A stretch of DNA of 39,902 nt from an uncultured Oscillospiraceae bacterium (GCA_934623575.1 CAKTVL010000015.1:1-39902); one strand, 5' to 3'. Counted from the stretch's first letter, positions 8,628-16,769 are shown. Notes: generated by a model not told the origin, from the sequence alone. A program made the numbers and translations.

Positions 8628-10099
8628 AGCTGACATTTTGCGGTCACGACGACCGCTACGCCGTGGAGCAGAGCCTGCTGGCCTTTTTCCCGGAGGAGCG
8701 CCCGGTATACGAGGGCGAGGACGGGGACAGCCACGCGGAGGTGATGCTGCGCCAGGGCGGCACCTTCACCGTGGGGATCACGACGCTGACTCACGGCGGC
8801 AGGACGGCGCGGGGCGAGGCCCGGGTCCGGGTGGCAGGCGTTTCCGACGAGTATGAGCGGGAGCGCCTGCGTCAGCGCGCGCTGAAGCTGTCCTTCTTCC
8901 GGGCGGCAAGAGAGGTCACCGGCGTGACGCCCAGCTGGGGCGCGCTGACGGGCATACGGCCCGCCAAGCTGGTGCGGGCCATGCTGGAGGAGGGTATGAC
9001 GCCCGGTCAGGCGGACCGGGTGCTGCGGGAGACGTACTGCGTGTCCCCCGCGCGGCGGCGGCTGGCGCTGGAGAGCGCCCAGGCCGGGCTGAAGGCCAAA
9101 AACGATCTGACGCCCAACGACATATCGCTGTATATCGGCATTCCCTTCTGCCCCACCCGCTGCGCCTATTGCAGCTTCGTGTCGGCGTCGGTGGAGAAGT
9201 CCTTCAAGCTGATGGAGCCGTATCTGGCGGCGCTGACAGCGGAGGTGGAGGCAGCGGGGCGCATGGTGAAGGAGACGGGGCTGCGGATCAAGTCCTTCTA
9301 CATGGGCGGCGGCACGCCCACCACCCTGTCCGCCGGGCAGATGGACGCGCTGCTGACGGCGGTGAACAAAAGCTTCGACCTGTCCGGCTGCGTGGAGTAC
9401 TGCATCGAGGCAGGGCGGCCGGACACCATCGACCGGGAGAAGCTGCAGGTACTGCTGGACCACGGCGCGGACCGGATCAGCGTCAACCCGCAATCTCTTG
9501 AGCCGCGGGTGCTGGAGGCCATCGGCCGGCGGCACAGCCCGGAGGACATCGAGAAGGCCATGGCGCTGGCCACGTCCATGGGGTTCCCCCATGTGAACAT
9601 GGATCTGATCGCGGGGCTGCCGGCGGACACGCCGGAGGGCTTCCGCCGGACGCTGGACCGGTGTCTGGAATTCGGGGCGGACAACATCACGGTGCACACC
9701 CTGAGCCTGAAGAAGGGCAGCCGCATCCTGCTGGAGGGGCTGCCCATCCCCACGGCGGAGGACGTGGCGGCCATGCTGGATTACGCCGATCCGGCGCTGC
9801 GGGAGAAGGGCTTTGCGCCCTATTACCTCTATCGCCAGAAATATATGTCCGGCAGCTTTGAAAACGTGGGTTGGTGCATATCCGGAGCGGAGGGCCTGTA
9901 TAATATCTACATCATGGAGGAGCTGCACAGCATCCTGTCCCTGGGCGCGGGCGGCTCCACCAAGATGGTGGACGCAAGGCGGAACCGCATCGAGCGGGTG
10001 TTCCACCCCAAGTTCCCGCTGGAGTACATCCAGCGGCCGGAGAAGCTGACGGAGAATTTAGAGGCGTTTCGCCGGTTCCATCAGGAGATGGCGCGGTGA
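8624..10099 (+). CDS. hemZ: Radical SAM coproporphyrinogen III oxidase-like protein HemZ
   Basis: HemZ is a HemN-like oxygen-independent enzyme. The family is annotated as converting coproporphyrinogen III, although the role in organisms without a full haem pathway is unclear. The 491-residue protein has an N-terminal extension of about 170 residues typical of HemZ. This is followed by the radical-SAM cluster motif PFCPTRCAYCSF (CxxxCxxC), the glycine-rich FYMGGGTPTTLS, and the HemN-type MDLIAGLPADTPEGF and HTLSLKKGS stretches. The start ATG overlaps the preceding stop. No other haem gene is in the window. Confidence 0.9.
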   Translation: MKLTFCGHDDRYAVEQSLLAFFPEERPVYEGEDGDSHAEVMLRQGGTFTVGITTLTHGGRTARGEARVRVAGVSDEYERERLRQRALKLSFFRAAREVTGVTPSWGALTGIRPAKLVRAMLEEGMTPGQADRVLRETYCVSPARRRLALESAQAGLKAKNDLTPNDISLYIGIPFCPTRCAYCSFVSASVEKSFKLMEPYLAALTAEVEAAGRMVKETGLRIKSFYMGGGTPTTLSAGQMDALLTAVNKSFDLSGCVEYCIEAGRPDTIDREKLQVLLDHGADRISVNPQSLEPRVLEAIGRRHSPEDIEKAMALATSMGFPHVNMDLIAGLPADTPEGFRRTLDRCLEFGADNITVHTLSLKKGSRILLEGLPIPTAEDVAAMLDYADPALREKGFAPYYLYRQKYMSGSFENVGWCISGAEGLYNIYIMEELHSILSLGAGGSTKMVDARRNRIERVFHPKFPLEYIQRPEKLTENLEAFRRFHQEMAR

Positions 10100-10126
10100 G
10101 GGGCCATTGAGCGGTAAGGAGGCACC

Positions 10127-11713
10127 ATGACCCAACGGCGGCAGAATTTCATGGGCGGCGCGGTCATTCTGGCCGGGGCCGTGGCGGTGACGAAGCTGCT
10201 GGGCGCGCTGTACAAGATCCCCCTGGGGAATCTGCTGGACAGCGAGGGCATGGCGCATTTTTACGCGGCGTACAACATCTACAGCCTGCTGCTGGTGCTG
10301 TCCACCGCCGGGCTGCCGGTGGCGCTGAGCCGGATGGTATCCCGTGCGGCGGCGCAGCGGCGCTTCGGCGCGGTGCGGAAAAGCCTGCGCATAGGGCTGG
10401 CGCTGCTGGCGGGGATGGGGCTGGTCTGCTCCGCCGTGATGTGCCTTATGCCGGGGACGCTGGCGGCGGCGCTGCACGACCCGGACGCGGCGGCGGCCCT
10501 GCGGGCGCTGGGCCCGGCGGTGCTGCTGGTGTGCCTGTCGGCGGCGCTGCGGGGCTACAGCCAGGGGCTGGGGGACATGGTGCCCACCGCCGCCGGGCAG
10601 GTGGCGGAGTCCACCGGAAAGCTGGTCATCGGGCTGGGCGCGTGCCTTCTGCTGCTGCACCGGGGCGCGGACACGGCGCTGTGCGCCGCAGGCGCCATCG
10701 GCGGGGTCACCGCCGGGGCGGGGCTGGGGCTGCTGGTAACGGCGCTGCTGCTGCCGCGGCGGCGGACGCTGCCGCCGGTGCGGGACGTGCCGCCGGAGGG
10801 CGGGCGCATCCTGCGGGAGCTGCTGCGCACCGGCGTACCCATCACCGTGGGCGCGGCGGGCATGAGCCTGATCACGCTGCTGGATCAGGCGCTGGTGACG
10901 GCCACGCTGCAGGACACCCTTGGGTACTCCCCTGCCCAGACGGCCACGCTGTACGGGCAGTACACCTTCGGCATGACGCTGTTCATGCTGCCGCCGTCGT
11001 TTATCTATCCCCTGTCGGTGAGCCTGATGCCCACGGTGTCGGCCGCGCTGACCCGGCGGGACACCGCCGGGGCCGGAAGGGCCGCTGGGGCGGCGCTGAA
11101 GCTGACGGTGCTGGCGGCGCTGCCGGCGGGGGTGGGGCTGTCGGTGCTGGCGGGGCCGATATTGAAGCTGCTGTATCCGGCGGTGCCGGAGACAGCGGAG
11201 GCGGCGGCGTACCACCTGACGTTTTTGGGGCTGGCCTGCGTGTTCGTGTGTTTGATGGTGGCCACCAACGGCGTGCTGCAGGCCTATGGCCACGCGCTGC
11301 TGCCGGTGGTGTCGCTGCTGTGCGGCGGCGTGCTGAAGATCGTGACCAACTATCTGATGGTGGGCGACCCCGACATCGGCATACGGGGCGCGGCGGTGAG
11401 CACGCTGTACTGCTACGCGCTGATCGCGGCCATCAACCTGGTGGCCATCGCGCGGCTGGTGCCGGAGCGGCCGGGGTACGTCCGGCTGTTTGCCGGGCCG
11501 CTGCTGCTGACGGCGGTGATGGCCCTGGCAGCCCGGGGCGGGTACGGCCTGTGCTGCCGCTTTATGGATGCGCGGTGGGCGGTGCTACCGGCGGTGGCGC
11601 TGGCGGCGGCGGTGTATATCCTGCTGGCGCTGGCCACCGGCACGGTGACCCGTGAGGACGTCCGGGGGCTGCCCAAGGGCGAAAGGCTGGCCAAATGGCT
11701 GCATTTGCGGTAG
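10127..11713 (+). CDS. SpoVB/YabM-like MOP-superfamily flippase
   Basis: A polytopic membrane protein of 528 residues in the polysaccharide biosynthesis/MATE-like (MOP) superfamily. Its N-terminus, with VTKLLGALYKIPLGNLL, AAYNIYSLLLVLSTAGLPVA and LSRMVS, is characteristic of SpoVB and YabM rather than MurJ. About 14 hydrophobic segments run to the C-terminus, which ends in a basic KGERLAKWLHLR. SpoVB-type proteins are lipid-linked precursor flippases for spore cortex. In Bacillus subtilis yabM precedes yabN (mazG), yabO, yabP, yabQ and divIC, and that order is kept here, which supports the YabM assignment. TAAGGAGG precedes the start. No terminator is visible before mazG. Confidence 0.88.
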   Translation: MTQRRQNFMGGAVILAGAVAVTKLLGALYKIPLGNLLDSEGMAHFYAAYNIYSLLLVLSTAGLPVALSRMVSRAAAQRRFGAVRKSLRIGLALLAGMGLVCSAVMCLMPGTLAAALHDPDAAAALRALGPAVLLVCLSAALRGYSQGLGDMVPTAAGQVAESTGKLVIGLGACLLLLHRGADTALCAAGAIGGVTAGAGLGLLVTALLLPRRRTLPPVRDVPPEGGRILRELLRTGVPITVGAAGMSLITLLDQALVTATLQDTLGYSPAQTATLYGQYTFGMTLFMLPPSFIYPLSVSLMPTVSAALTRRDTAGAGRAAGAALKLTVLAALPAGVGLSVLAGPILKLLYPAVPETAEAAAYHLTFLGLACVFVCLMVATNGVLQAYGHALLPVVSLLCGGVLKIVTNYLMVGDPDIGIRGAAVSTLYCYALIAAINLVAIARLVPERPGYVRLFAGPLLLTAVMALAARGGYGLCCRFMDARWAVLPAVALAAAVYILLALATGTVTREDVRGLPKGERLAKWLHLR

Positions 11714-11780
11714 TGAAGCGCGGAATGCGCTGAACTTTTCACAATATGCGGAGAAAACCTCTTGCAATGGGAGCGTAAGT

Positions 11781-12572
11781 ATGATAAATTTTACAAGGAA
11801 ACCGCGCTACGGGTATGCAGACCTGCTGGAGATCATCCGGCTGCTGCGCTCGCCGGAGGGCTGCCCCTGGGATCGGGTGCAGACCCACCAGAGCATCCGG
11901 CGGGGCATGCTGGAGGAGGCATACGAGGCGGCAGAGGCCATCGACAACGGCGACACCGCGCTGCTGCGGGAGGAGCTGGGCGACGTGCTGATGCAGGTGG
12001 TGTTCCACGCGGACATCGAAAAGGACGCAGGGCACTTCACCATGGACGACGTGTGCGACGGCGTGGTGAAAAAGCTGCTGTTCCGCCATCCCCACGTGTT
12101 CGGGGGCGGACAGGCGGAGACGGCGGAGACGGTGCCGGTCAGCTGGGAAGCGCTGAAGCGGCAGGAAAAGGGCCAGCAGACTACCGGCGACGCGCTGGAC
12201 GCTGTGGCGCGCAGTCTTCCGGGGCTGTGGCGCGCGGAGAAAATACAGAAGAAGGCCGCGGACGCGGGCTTCGACTGGCGGGATACCGCCGGGGCGCTGG
12301 ACAAGCTGGACGAGGAGGTCCGGGAGCTGCGGGAGGCCGTGGCTCAGGGCACCAACGTGCAGGAGGAGCTGGGGGACGTGCTGTTCGCCGCCGTGAAGGT
12401 GGGGCGCTTCTGCGGGATAGACCCGGAGGAGGCCGTCAACGGCACCTGCGAGAAATTCATACGGCGCTTCCGCGCCATGGAGCAGGCGGCGGCCGCAGCG
12501 GGCCGCGAGCTGTCCGGGATGACGCTGGAGGAGCTGACCGCTCTGTGGAACAGGGCAAAGGAATGTTCTTAA
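11781..12572 (+). CDS. mazG: Nucleoside triphosphate pyrophosphohydrolase MazG
   Basis: MazG hydrolyses NTPs and dNTPs to the monophosphate and pyrophosphate, clearing aberrant nucleotides. The 263-residue protein has two MazG-type four-helix metal-binding units. The first contains LRSPEGCPWDRVQTHQSI, EEAYEAAEAI and EELGDVLMQVVFHA; the second contains EEVRELREAV and EELGDVLFAAV. It lacks the N-terminal tetrapyrrole methylase domain found in Bacillus YabN, so it is the single-function form. Start ATG at 11781 follows GGGAG seven bases upstream; longer in-frame extensions overlap the previous gene. Confidence 0.93.
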   Translation: MINFTRKPRYGYADLLEIIRLLRSPEGCPWDRVQTHQSIRRGMLEEAYEAAEAIDNGDTALLREELGDVLMQVVFHADIEKDAGHFTMDDVCDGVVKKLLFRHPHVFGGGQAETAETVPVSWEALKRQEKGQQTTGDALDAVARSLPGLWRAEKIQKKAADAGFDWRDTAGALDKLDEEVRELREAVAQGTNVQEELGDVLFAAVKVGRFCGIDPEEAVNGTCEKFIRRFRAMEQAAAAAGRELSGMTLEELTALWNRAKECS

Positions 12573-12647
12573 TGCGATGTAAGGATCGTTTTAGGATAGC
12601 CGCTGTGTGCGGCAAGCACCAATGAAAAATATTTGGGAGGAAACAAC

Positions 12648-12923
12648 ATGAATAAGACTGAACTGATCGCCGCTGTCGCTGAGAAGACCGGCCTGTCCAA
12701 GAAGGACTCTGACGCTGCTGTCAACGCTGTGCTGAACACCATCACCGAGGCCCTGAAGGCCGACGAGAAGGTGCAGCTGGTGGGCTTTGGCTCCTTCGAG
12801 ACCAAGAAGCGCGCTGCCCGCACCGGCCTGAATCCCCGCACCAAGGAGCCCGTGGAGATCGCCGCTACCAAGGTCCCCGCTTTCAAGGCCGGCAAGGCCC
12901 TGAAGGACGCCGTGGCTGAGTAA
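12648..12923 (+). CDS. hup: HU family DNA-binding protein
   Basis: HU is a small histone-like protein that bends and compacts DNA as a dimer. The 91-residue sequence is canonical: [20 protein letters not shown], then [10 protein letters not shown], the [14 protein letters not shown] arm and [11 protein letters not shown]. Codon choice differs from the neighbours (many GCT, AAG, GTC codons and few rare ones), as expected of a highly expressed gene. GGGAGG precedes the ATG. It is closed by its own strong terminator, so it is at least partly a separate transcription unit inside the mazG-divIC block. Confidence 0.97.
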   Translation: MNKTELIAAVAEKTGLSKKDSDAAVNAVLNTITEALKADEKVQLVGFGSFETKKRAARTGLNPRTKEPVEIAATKVPAFKAGKALKDAVAE

Positions 12924-12949
12924 GCTTGGGCAAACGATACACTGCCAGA

Positions 12950-12977
12950 GGGCCGGTGCCGACGCACCGGCCCTTTT
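12950..12977 (+). terminator. Terminator after hup
   Basis: Perfect 10-bp stem GGGCCGGTGC/GCACCGGCCC with a CGAC loop and TTTT tail. It lies only 19 bases before the rqcP start. Confidence 0.88.
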
Positions 12978-12995
12978 CCCGGAAGGAGAAGTACC

Positions 12996-13235
12996 ATGCG
13001 CCTGGACAAATATCTCAAGGTATCGCGGCTGATCAAGCGCCGCACCGTGGCCAACGAGGCCTGTGATGCGGAGCGCGTCACCGTCAACGGACGGGTGCAG
13101 CGGGCGTCCTACGACGTGAAGGTGGGCGACGTGATCGCCATCCGCTTCGGCGCGAAAACGCTGACGGTGGAGGTGGTGTCCGTCACCGAGAACGTGGGCA
13201 AGGACGCCGCGGCAGCCATGTACAAAGAGGTCTGA
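12996..13235 (+). CDS. rqcP: S4-domain RNA-binding protein RqcP (YabO)
   Basis: RqcP stabilises peptidyl-tRNA on split 50S subunits during RqcH-driven Ala-tailing in ribosome quality control. The 79-residue protein is almost wholly an S4 domain: MRLDKYLKVSRLIKRRTVAN, then GRVQRASYDVKVGD. It has the expected length for YabO/Hsp15-like proteins and its place between mazG/hup and yabP fits. GGAAGGAG lies upstream of the ATG. A hairpin with T-run follows it and doubles as the yabP control element. Confidence 0.92.
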   Translation: MRLDKYLKVSRLIKRRTVANEACDAERVTVNGRVQRASYDVKVGDVIAIRFGAKTLTVEVVSVTENVGKDAAAAMYKEV

Positions 13236-13241
13236 GAGACG

Positions 13242-13270
13242 GCATAAAAGAACAAGCCCCCTCATACACT
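13242..13270 (+). promoter_or_regulatory. Candidate sigma-E sporulation promoter of yabPQ
   Basis: GCATAAA (13242-13248), a 14-base spacer and CATACACT (13263-13270). The -10 fits the sigma-E consensus CATACAnT in full; the -35 fits five of seven positions of kmATATT. The yabP genes of Bacillus are sigma-E dependent, which supports the call. Expected start of transcription is in the A-run at about 13274-13278. Confidence 0.6.
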
Positions 13271-13299
13271 GGGAAAAACAGGTATGAGGGGGAATTTTT
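13257..13299 (+). promoter_or_regulatory. Hairpin with T-run that covers the yabP ribosome binding site
   Basis: Perfect 11-bp inverted repeat: CCCCCTCATAC (13257-13267) and GTATGAGGGGG (13282-13292), loop of 14 bases, then AATTTTT ending directly before the yabP ATG. It has the form of an intrinsic terminator for rqcP. The only Shine-Dalgarno for yabP (GAGGGGG) is the right arm, so any read-through RNA would have it paired. Confidence 0.8.
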
Positions 13300-13584
13300 A
13301 TGCCGTATGACAGCATGGAGCCGGCGGCCGTCCACCGCCTGCAGCTGGAGGGCCGGACACGGCTCACTGTGGCCGGCGTGGAGGACGTGGAGCGGTTCGA
13401 CGACCAGTGCATCGTGCTGCGCACCGGGGCGGGCGTGCTGGTGGTCAGCGGAGAAGAGCTGCACATCGGCAAGCTGAGCCTGGACGGCGGCGAGCTGCAT
13501 GTGGACGGGCGCATCGACGCGCTGAGCTATGAGGACGCGCCGGAGGAACGGGGCGGCGGACTGCTGCACCGCCTGTTCGGCTGA
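13300..13584 (+). CDS. yabP: Sporulation protein YabP
   Basis: The 94-residue protein matches the YabP family, needed during spore formation but of unknown biochemical role. It is mostly beta-strand: RLQLEGRTRLTVAGVEDVER, IVLRTGAGVLVVSGEELHIG, then LSLDGGELHVDGRIDAL with the typical 'G-L-H-R-L-F' end. YabP resembles YqfC and spore-coat morphogenetic proteins. It sits directly before yabQ with one base between stop and next start. The start codon abuts the T-run of the upstream hairpin, and expression is probably from the sigma-E-type promoter at 13242-13270. Confidence 0.9.
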   Translation: MPYDSMEPAAVHRLQLEGRTRLTVAGVEDVERFDDQCIVLRTGAGVLVVSGEELHIGKLSLDGGELHVDGRIDALSYEDAPEERGGGLLHRLFG

Positions 13585-13585
13585 G

Positions 13586-14263
13586 ATGGGGACCGTCGTC
13601 TCGGAGCAGCTGCGCGCCTATCTGACGGCGGCGGGACTGGGCGCTGCCGCCGGGGCGGTGTATGACCTGCTGCGGCTGGTGCGGCTGCGCCGCCGGAAAA
13701 ACGCGCATCTGACCCACGGACTGGATGCGGCGTTCCTGCTGGCGGCGGGACCAGCGCTGCTGTGGTATGCCCTGCGGATCGGCCGGGGCGAGCTGCGGCC
13801 GGTGATGCTGACCGGGATGGGGCTGGGCGCGGCGGTGTATCTGCTGGCGGTGTCGCCGCTGATGCGGCCGCTGTGGGACTTCTGGCTCAGCGCGGCGGCG
13901 GCCACGGCGCGGCTGCTGTGGCGGCCGGTGGTATGGGCGGCGGCGCTGGCAAAAAAAGTTGCGCGGACGGCGAAAAAAGCCTTTATTTTCTGCAGGAAGT
14001 GCGCTATTATAAAGAAGAACACCGCAGAAAAGGAGGCGAGAGCCCATGGCACAGGGCGCGAAGAAAACCAAAAAGCGCAGAAGCGACCCGCTGCTGCTGG
14101 TGGTCATCGCCGCGCTGGTGGTCTTTTTAGGCGTGGAGCTGGTGCAGGTGGGCCAGCGGCTCAACGAAGCCACGGCCCAGCAGGCGGCGCTGGAGCGACA
14201 GCTGCAGCAGCAGACCCAGGAGAACCAGGCGCTGCAATCCGATCTGGCCAAGAAGGACGATGA
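13586..14263 (+). CDS. yabQ: Spore cortex biosynthesis protein YabQ
   Basis: YabQ is a membrane protein required for spore cortex formation in Bacillus. The start is an ATG one base after the yabP stop. Residues 1-115 carry the family pattern: SEQLRAYLTAAGLGAAAGAV followed by YDLLRLVRLRRRKN, then three further hydrophobic segments (AAFLLAAGPALLWYAL, MGLGAAVYLLAVSPL, RLLWRPVVWAAALAKK). A basic tail follows. The frame stays open to 14263, 218 bases into divIC, giving 225 residues. The last 70 or so residues are read from divIC DNA in another frame and look low in complexity. The functional end may once have been earlier. Confidence 0.8.
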   Translation: MGTVVSEQLRAYLTAAGLGAAAGAVYDLLRLVRLRRRKNAHLTHGLDAAFLLAAGPALLWYALRIGRGELRPVMLTGMGLGAAVYLLAVSPLMRPLWDFWLSAAAATARLLWRPVVWAAALAKKVARTAKKAFIFCRKCAIIKKNTAEKEARAHGTGREENQKAQKRPAAAGGHRRAGGLFRRGAGAGGPAAQRSHGPAGGAGATAAAADPGEPGAAIRSGQEGR

Positions 14264-14345
14264 GGAGTTCATCAAGGACCTGGCCCGGGAGCAGCTGGGA
14301 CTGGCCGAGGCCGGCGAGCGGATCTTCTACGACGTGAATGACTGA
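14046..14345 (+). CDS. divIC: Septum formation initiator DivIC (FtsB family)
   Basis: A 99-residue bitopic protein of the divisome that pairs with FtsL. The short basic cytoplasmic N-terminus (AQGAKKTKKRRSD) is followed by one membrane span (PLLLVVIAALVVFLGVELVQ). A periplasm-side coiled coil (QQAALERQLQQQTQENQALQ) and the conserved end DEEFIKDLAREQLGLAEAGE complete it. Its ATG is preceded by AAAGGAGGCGAGAGCCC. It overlaps the yabQ reading frame by 218 bases out of phase. It closes the mazG-divIC block and is followed by a strong terminator. Confidence 0.93.
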   Translation: MAQGAKKTKKRRSDPLLLVVIAALVVFLGVELVQVGQRLNEATAQQAALERQLQQQTQENQALQSDLAKKDDEEFIKDLAREQLGLAEAGERIFYDVND

Positions 14346-14346
14346 A

Positions 14347-14375
14347 GGCATCCCCCGGACGGGGGATGCCTTTTT
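14347..14375 (+). terminator. Terminator after divIC
   Basis: Perfect 10-bp stem GGCATCCCCC/GGGGGATGCC with GGAC loop and TTTTT tail, four bases after the divIC stop. Confidence 0.93.
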
Positions 14376-14400
14376 GCGCGGAACAGCGCTCTGACAACGG

Positions 14401-14431
14401 AAAAGGCTCCGGCAGAAGCCGGAGCCTTTTT
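14401..14431. terminator. Bidirectional terminator, mainly for cstA
   Basis: Perfect 10-bp stem AGGCTCCGGC/GCCGGAGCCT with AGAA loop, flanked by AAAA and TTTT. On the minus strand it is the terminator of the cstA operon. Confidence 0.88.
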
Positions 14432-14499
14432 CTTGTGAAGAGATCACGGCAGGGACGCCGTCCTTGCAGCGGGACAGGCGTCTGTCTGCCAGGGGAACG

Positions 14500-16233
14500 T
14501 TACTGCTGTGCGGACTGGGCAGCCTTCTTGTTGCGGCCCAGAGCACGGATGCCTTCCACGACCAGGTCGATGGCCAGGATGACCAGCAGCACGCCGATGA
14601 TACCGCGGATGTAGAACCACACCACACCCTGACCACCGGCCATGATGCCGACGATCTGAGCCTTGATGGTGAAGGCCAGAGAGGTCAGAGTCACGATCAG
14701 CATGAAGAACATGGGGAAGTAGAACATCTTGTTGTTGCGGCCGATCTTGCCCAGCCAGCAGCACACAGCCAGCAGACCCAGAGCAGCCAGCAGCTGGTTA
14801 GCAGCACCGAACAGAGCCCAGATCTTGGCATAGCCGGTCAGACCCAGAGCAACGCCGGCCACCACGGTGATGGCGGTAGCAACATAGGGGTTGGTGATGA
14901 CCTTCTTCCAGCCCTTCAGGTCGTCACGGGACTGACCGGGCTCGACGAAGAACTCAGCGAACATGTAACGGGCCAGACGGGTAGCGGTATCCACGGAGGT
15001 CAGGCAGAAAGCGGACACAGCCAGGATCAGCATGGAGTACACCACGTTGTAGCAGCCGGCGCCGAAGACCTTGGAGAACATGGAAGCCAGACCGGTGGCG
15101 AACACCACGGTGGGGGTAACGGTGGTACCGTCAGCATACTGGTTCCAGATGTAACCAACAGCGCAGACGGAGATCAGAGCCAGAGCGCACTCGATCAGCA
15201 TGCCGCCGTAAGCGATGGGCTTGGCGTCCTTCTCCTGATCCAGCTGCTTGGAGGTGGTGCCGGAGCCAACCAGAGAGTGGAAGCCGGACACAGCACCGCA
15301 GGCGATGGTCACGAACAGAGCGGGGAACATATAGCCCAGAGAGGTGCCGGTGGGAGCCAGGGTATCCTTGAAGCCCAGGAAAGCGGGCATATCCAAGTCG
15401 GGATGAGCGCCGATGATACCCACGACAGCCAGGATCATCATGCCGTACAGCAGGAAGGAGCTCAGGTAGTCACGGGGCTGGAGCAGGATCCACACGGGGG
15501 TGACGGAGGCCACGCCGATGTACAGGCCCACGATGATCATCCACACGGTGTAGTTCAGGTAGATGGGGTGCCAGTTCAGGCCGATGACCATGCAGACCAC
15601 GATGCCGATGACGCCGATGACCGTGGAGATGCCCAGAGGGGCATTGCGGCGATAGACAAAGAAGCCGAACAGGATAGCCATCAGGATGAACATGATGGAG
15701 ATGATGGCGGTGGAGGCGTTGGCAGAGGATGCCGCGATATCCACAGCGCCGTCAGCGGTGTAGGTGGCCTTGAAGGTGTTGGCCACGATGGAGGCGAAGG
15801 CCGCCACCACCAGGATCAGGGTCAGGTATGCGAAGGTGATGAACAGCTTCTTGGCCTTGGCGCCGATAGCGTCGCCGATGACCTCGCCGATGGACTCGCC
15901 CTTGTGGCGAATGGAGGCGAACAGGGCGCCGAAATCGTGGACGCCGCCGAAGAAGATGCCGCCGATCAGCACCCACAGCATCACGGGCACCCAGCCGAAC
16001 ACGGCGGCCTGGATAGGTCCGTTAATGGGGCCGGCACCGGCAATGGAAGAGAAATGATGGCCCATCAGCACGGGAGCCTTGGCAGGACAATAATCCTTGC
16101 CATCCTCCATGGTATGGGCAGGAGTCGGACGGGAGTTATCCACGCCCCACTTCTTGGCCAGCCAGCCACCGTAGAAAATATAGCCCACGATCAGCACGGC
16201 GCAGCCAATGATAAGGAACAACGCAGCGTTCAT
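14500..16233 (-). CDS. cstA: Carbon starvation protein CstA family transporter
   Basis: CstA-family proteins are pyruvate and peptide transporters with many membrane spans. The 577 residues begin MNAALFLIIGCAVLIVGYIF and contain the family hallmarks VDNSRPTPAHTMEDGKDYCP, HFSSIAGAGPINGPI and GGIFFGGVHDFGALFASIRH, then RHKGESIGEVIGD. Length fits the shorter Firmicute form. The start overlaps by four bases the stop of the upstream unknown gene, so the two are translationally coupled. A promoter at 16923-16951 and a cre-like site at 17027-17042 suggest carbon-source control, in line with the name. Confidence 0.93.
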   Translation of the reverse strand: MNAALFLIIGCAVLIVGYIFYGGWLAKKWGVDNSRPTPAHTMEDGKDYCPAKAPVLMGHHFSSIAGAGPINGPIQAAVFGWVPVMLWVLIGGIFFGGVHDFGALFASIRHKGESIGEVIGDAIGAKAKKLFITFAYLTLILVVAAFASIVANTFKATYTADGAVDIAASSANASTAIISIMFILMAILFGFFVYRRNAPLGISTVIGVIGIVVCMVIGLNWHPIYLNYTVWMIIVGLYIGVASVTPVWILLQPRDYLSSFLLYGMMILAVVGIIGAHPDLDMPAFLGFKDTLAPTGTSLGYMFPALFVTIACGAVSGFHSLVGSGTTSKQLDQEKDAKPIAYGGMLIECALALISVCAVGYIWNQYADGTTVTPTVVFATGLASMFSKVFGAGCYNVVYSMLILAVSAFCLTSVDTATRLARYMFAEFFVEPGQSRDDLKGWKKVITNPYVATAITVVAGVALGLTGYAKIWALFGAANQLLAALGLLAVCCWLGKIGRNNKMFYFPMFFMLIVTLTSLAFTIKAQIVGIMAGGQGVVWFYIRGIIGVLLVILAIDLVVEGIRALGRNKKAAQSAQQ

Positions 16234-16769
16234 ACAGCTCTCTCCTTTCTGAATAGCGATTTCTTTTGCTTATGAAACAGGCCTCTTTCGAAAACCTGTG
16301 CTGCACTGTGCCCGCTGGCGTTGGTACTGACTTTTTCCTCAGGCAGCACCACCATGGCGGTGTGGAAGTCCATCCAGCCCCAGTAGGAGAGCTTGAAGCT
16401 CTTGTACAGGCGGCACTTTTTCAGCGCACGCCGGGCCTCCTCGTCGCAGCTGTCGCACACGAACAGCGCGGTGATATAGGTGTACATATGAGTGGAGTTG
16501 GGCTGGATGCGGGCCATGCCCTGCTCATAGGCCAGCTTTTCGCACTTCTCGTAGATCTCCTTGGTCAGGTGTGGGACATTGAACAGGTAGACGTACTCGA
16601 AGCTGTTGGCCTGCCAGAGCTTGGCCTTTTTGGAGAGAACATACTTTTCGGAGGTGGCGTAGAAATCCATGGTGGCCGCCAGGGAGTGTTCGTTCTCTTC
16701 GCAGCGTGTCACGTCGAAGCTGCCGGCGTATACGTCGCACAGACGCTCCACCGCTTCTTGTCGGGTCAT
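16230..16769 (-). CDS. Conserved protein of unknown function coupled to cstA
   Basis: A soluble 179-residue protein with no signal peptide or membrane span. I do not recognise a characterised family. Visible features are a mixed alpha/beta composition, the strand EKYVLSKKAKLWQANSFEYV, the conserved-looking NVPHLTKEIYEKC and STHMYTYITALFVCDSCDEE with a CDSC dithiol, a KLSYWGWMDFHTAMVVL strand and a basic C-terminus (HKQKKSLFRKERAV). It is the first gene of the cstA transcription unit, with AAGGAGGCG upstream. Its stop overlaps the cstA ATG, so it is likely made in step with the transporter. A regulatory or accessory role for CstA is a guess from position only. Confidence 0.8.
   Translation of the reverse strand: MTRQEAVERLCDVYAGSFDVTRCEENEHSLAATMDFYATSEKYVLSKKAKLWQANSFEYVYLFNVPHLTKEIYEKCEKLAYEQGMARIQPNSTHMYTYITALFVCDSCDEEARRALKKCRLYKSFKLSYWGWMDFHTAMVVLPEEKVSTNASGHSAAQVFERGLFHKQKKSLFRKERAV

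Noticed and set aside
14464..16275. 603-codon open frame on the plus strand opposite cstA
   Set aside because: Its composition (His, Asp, Gly, Gln rich) is that of an antisense reading of a GC-rich gene; cstA on the other strand has clear family motifs and a ribosome site.
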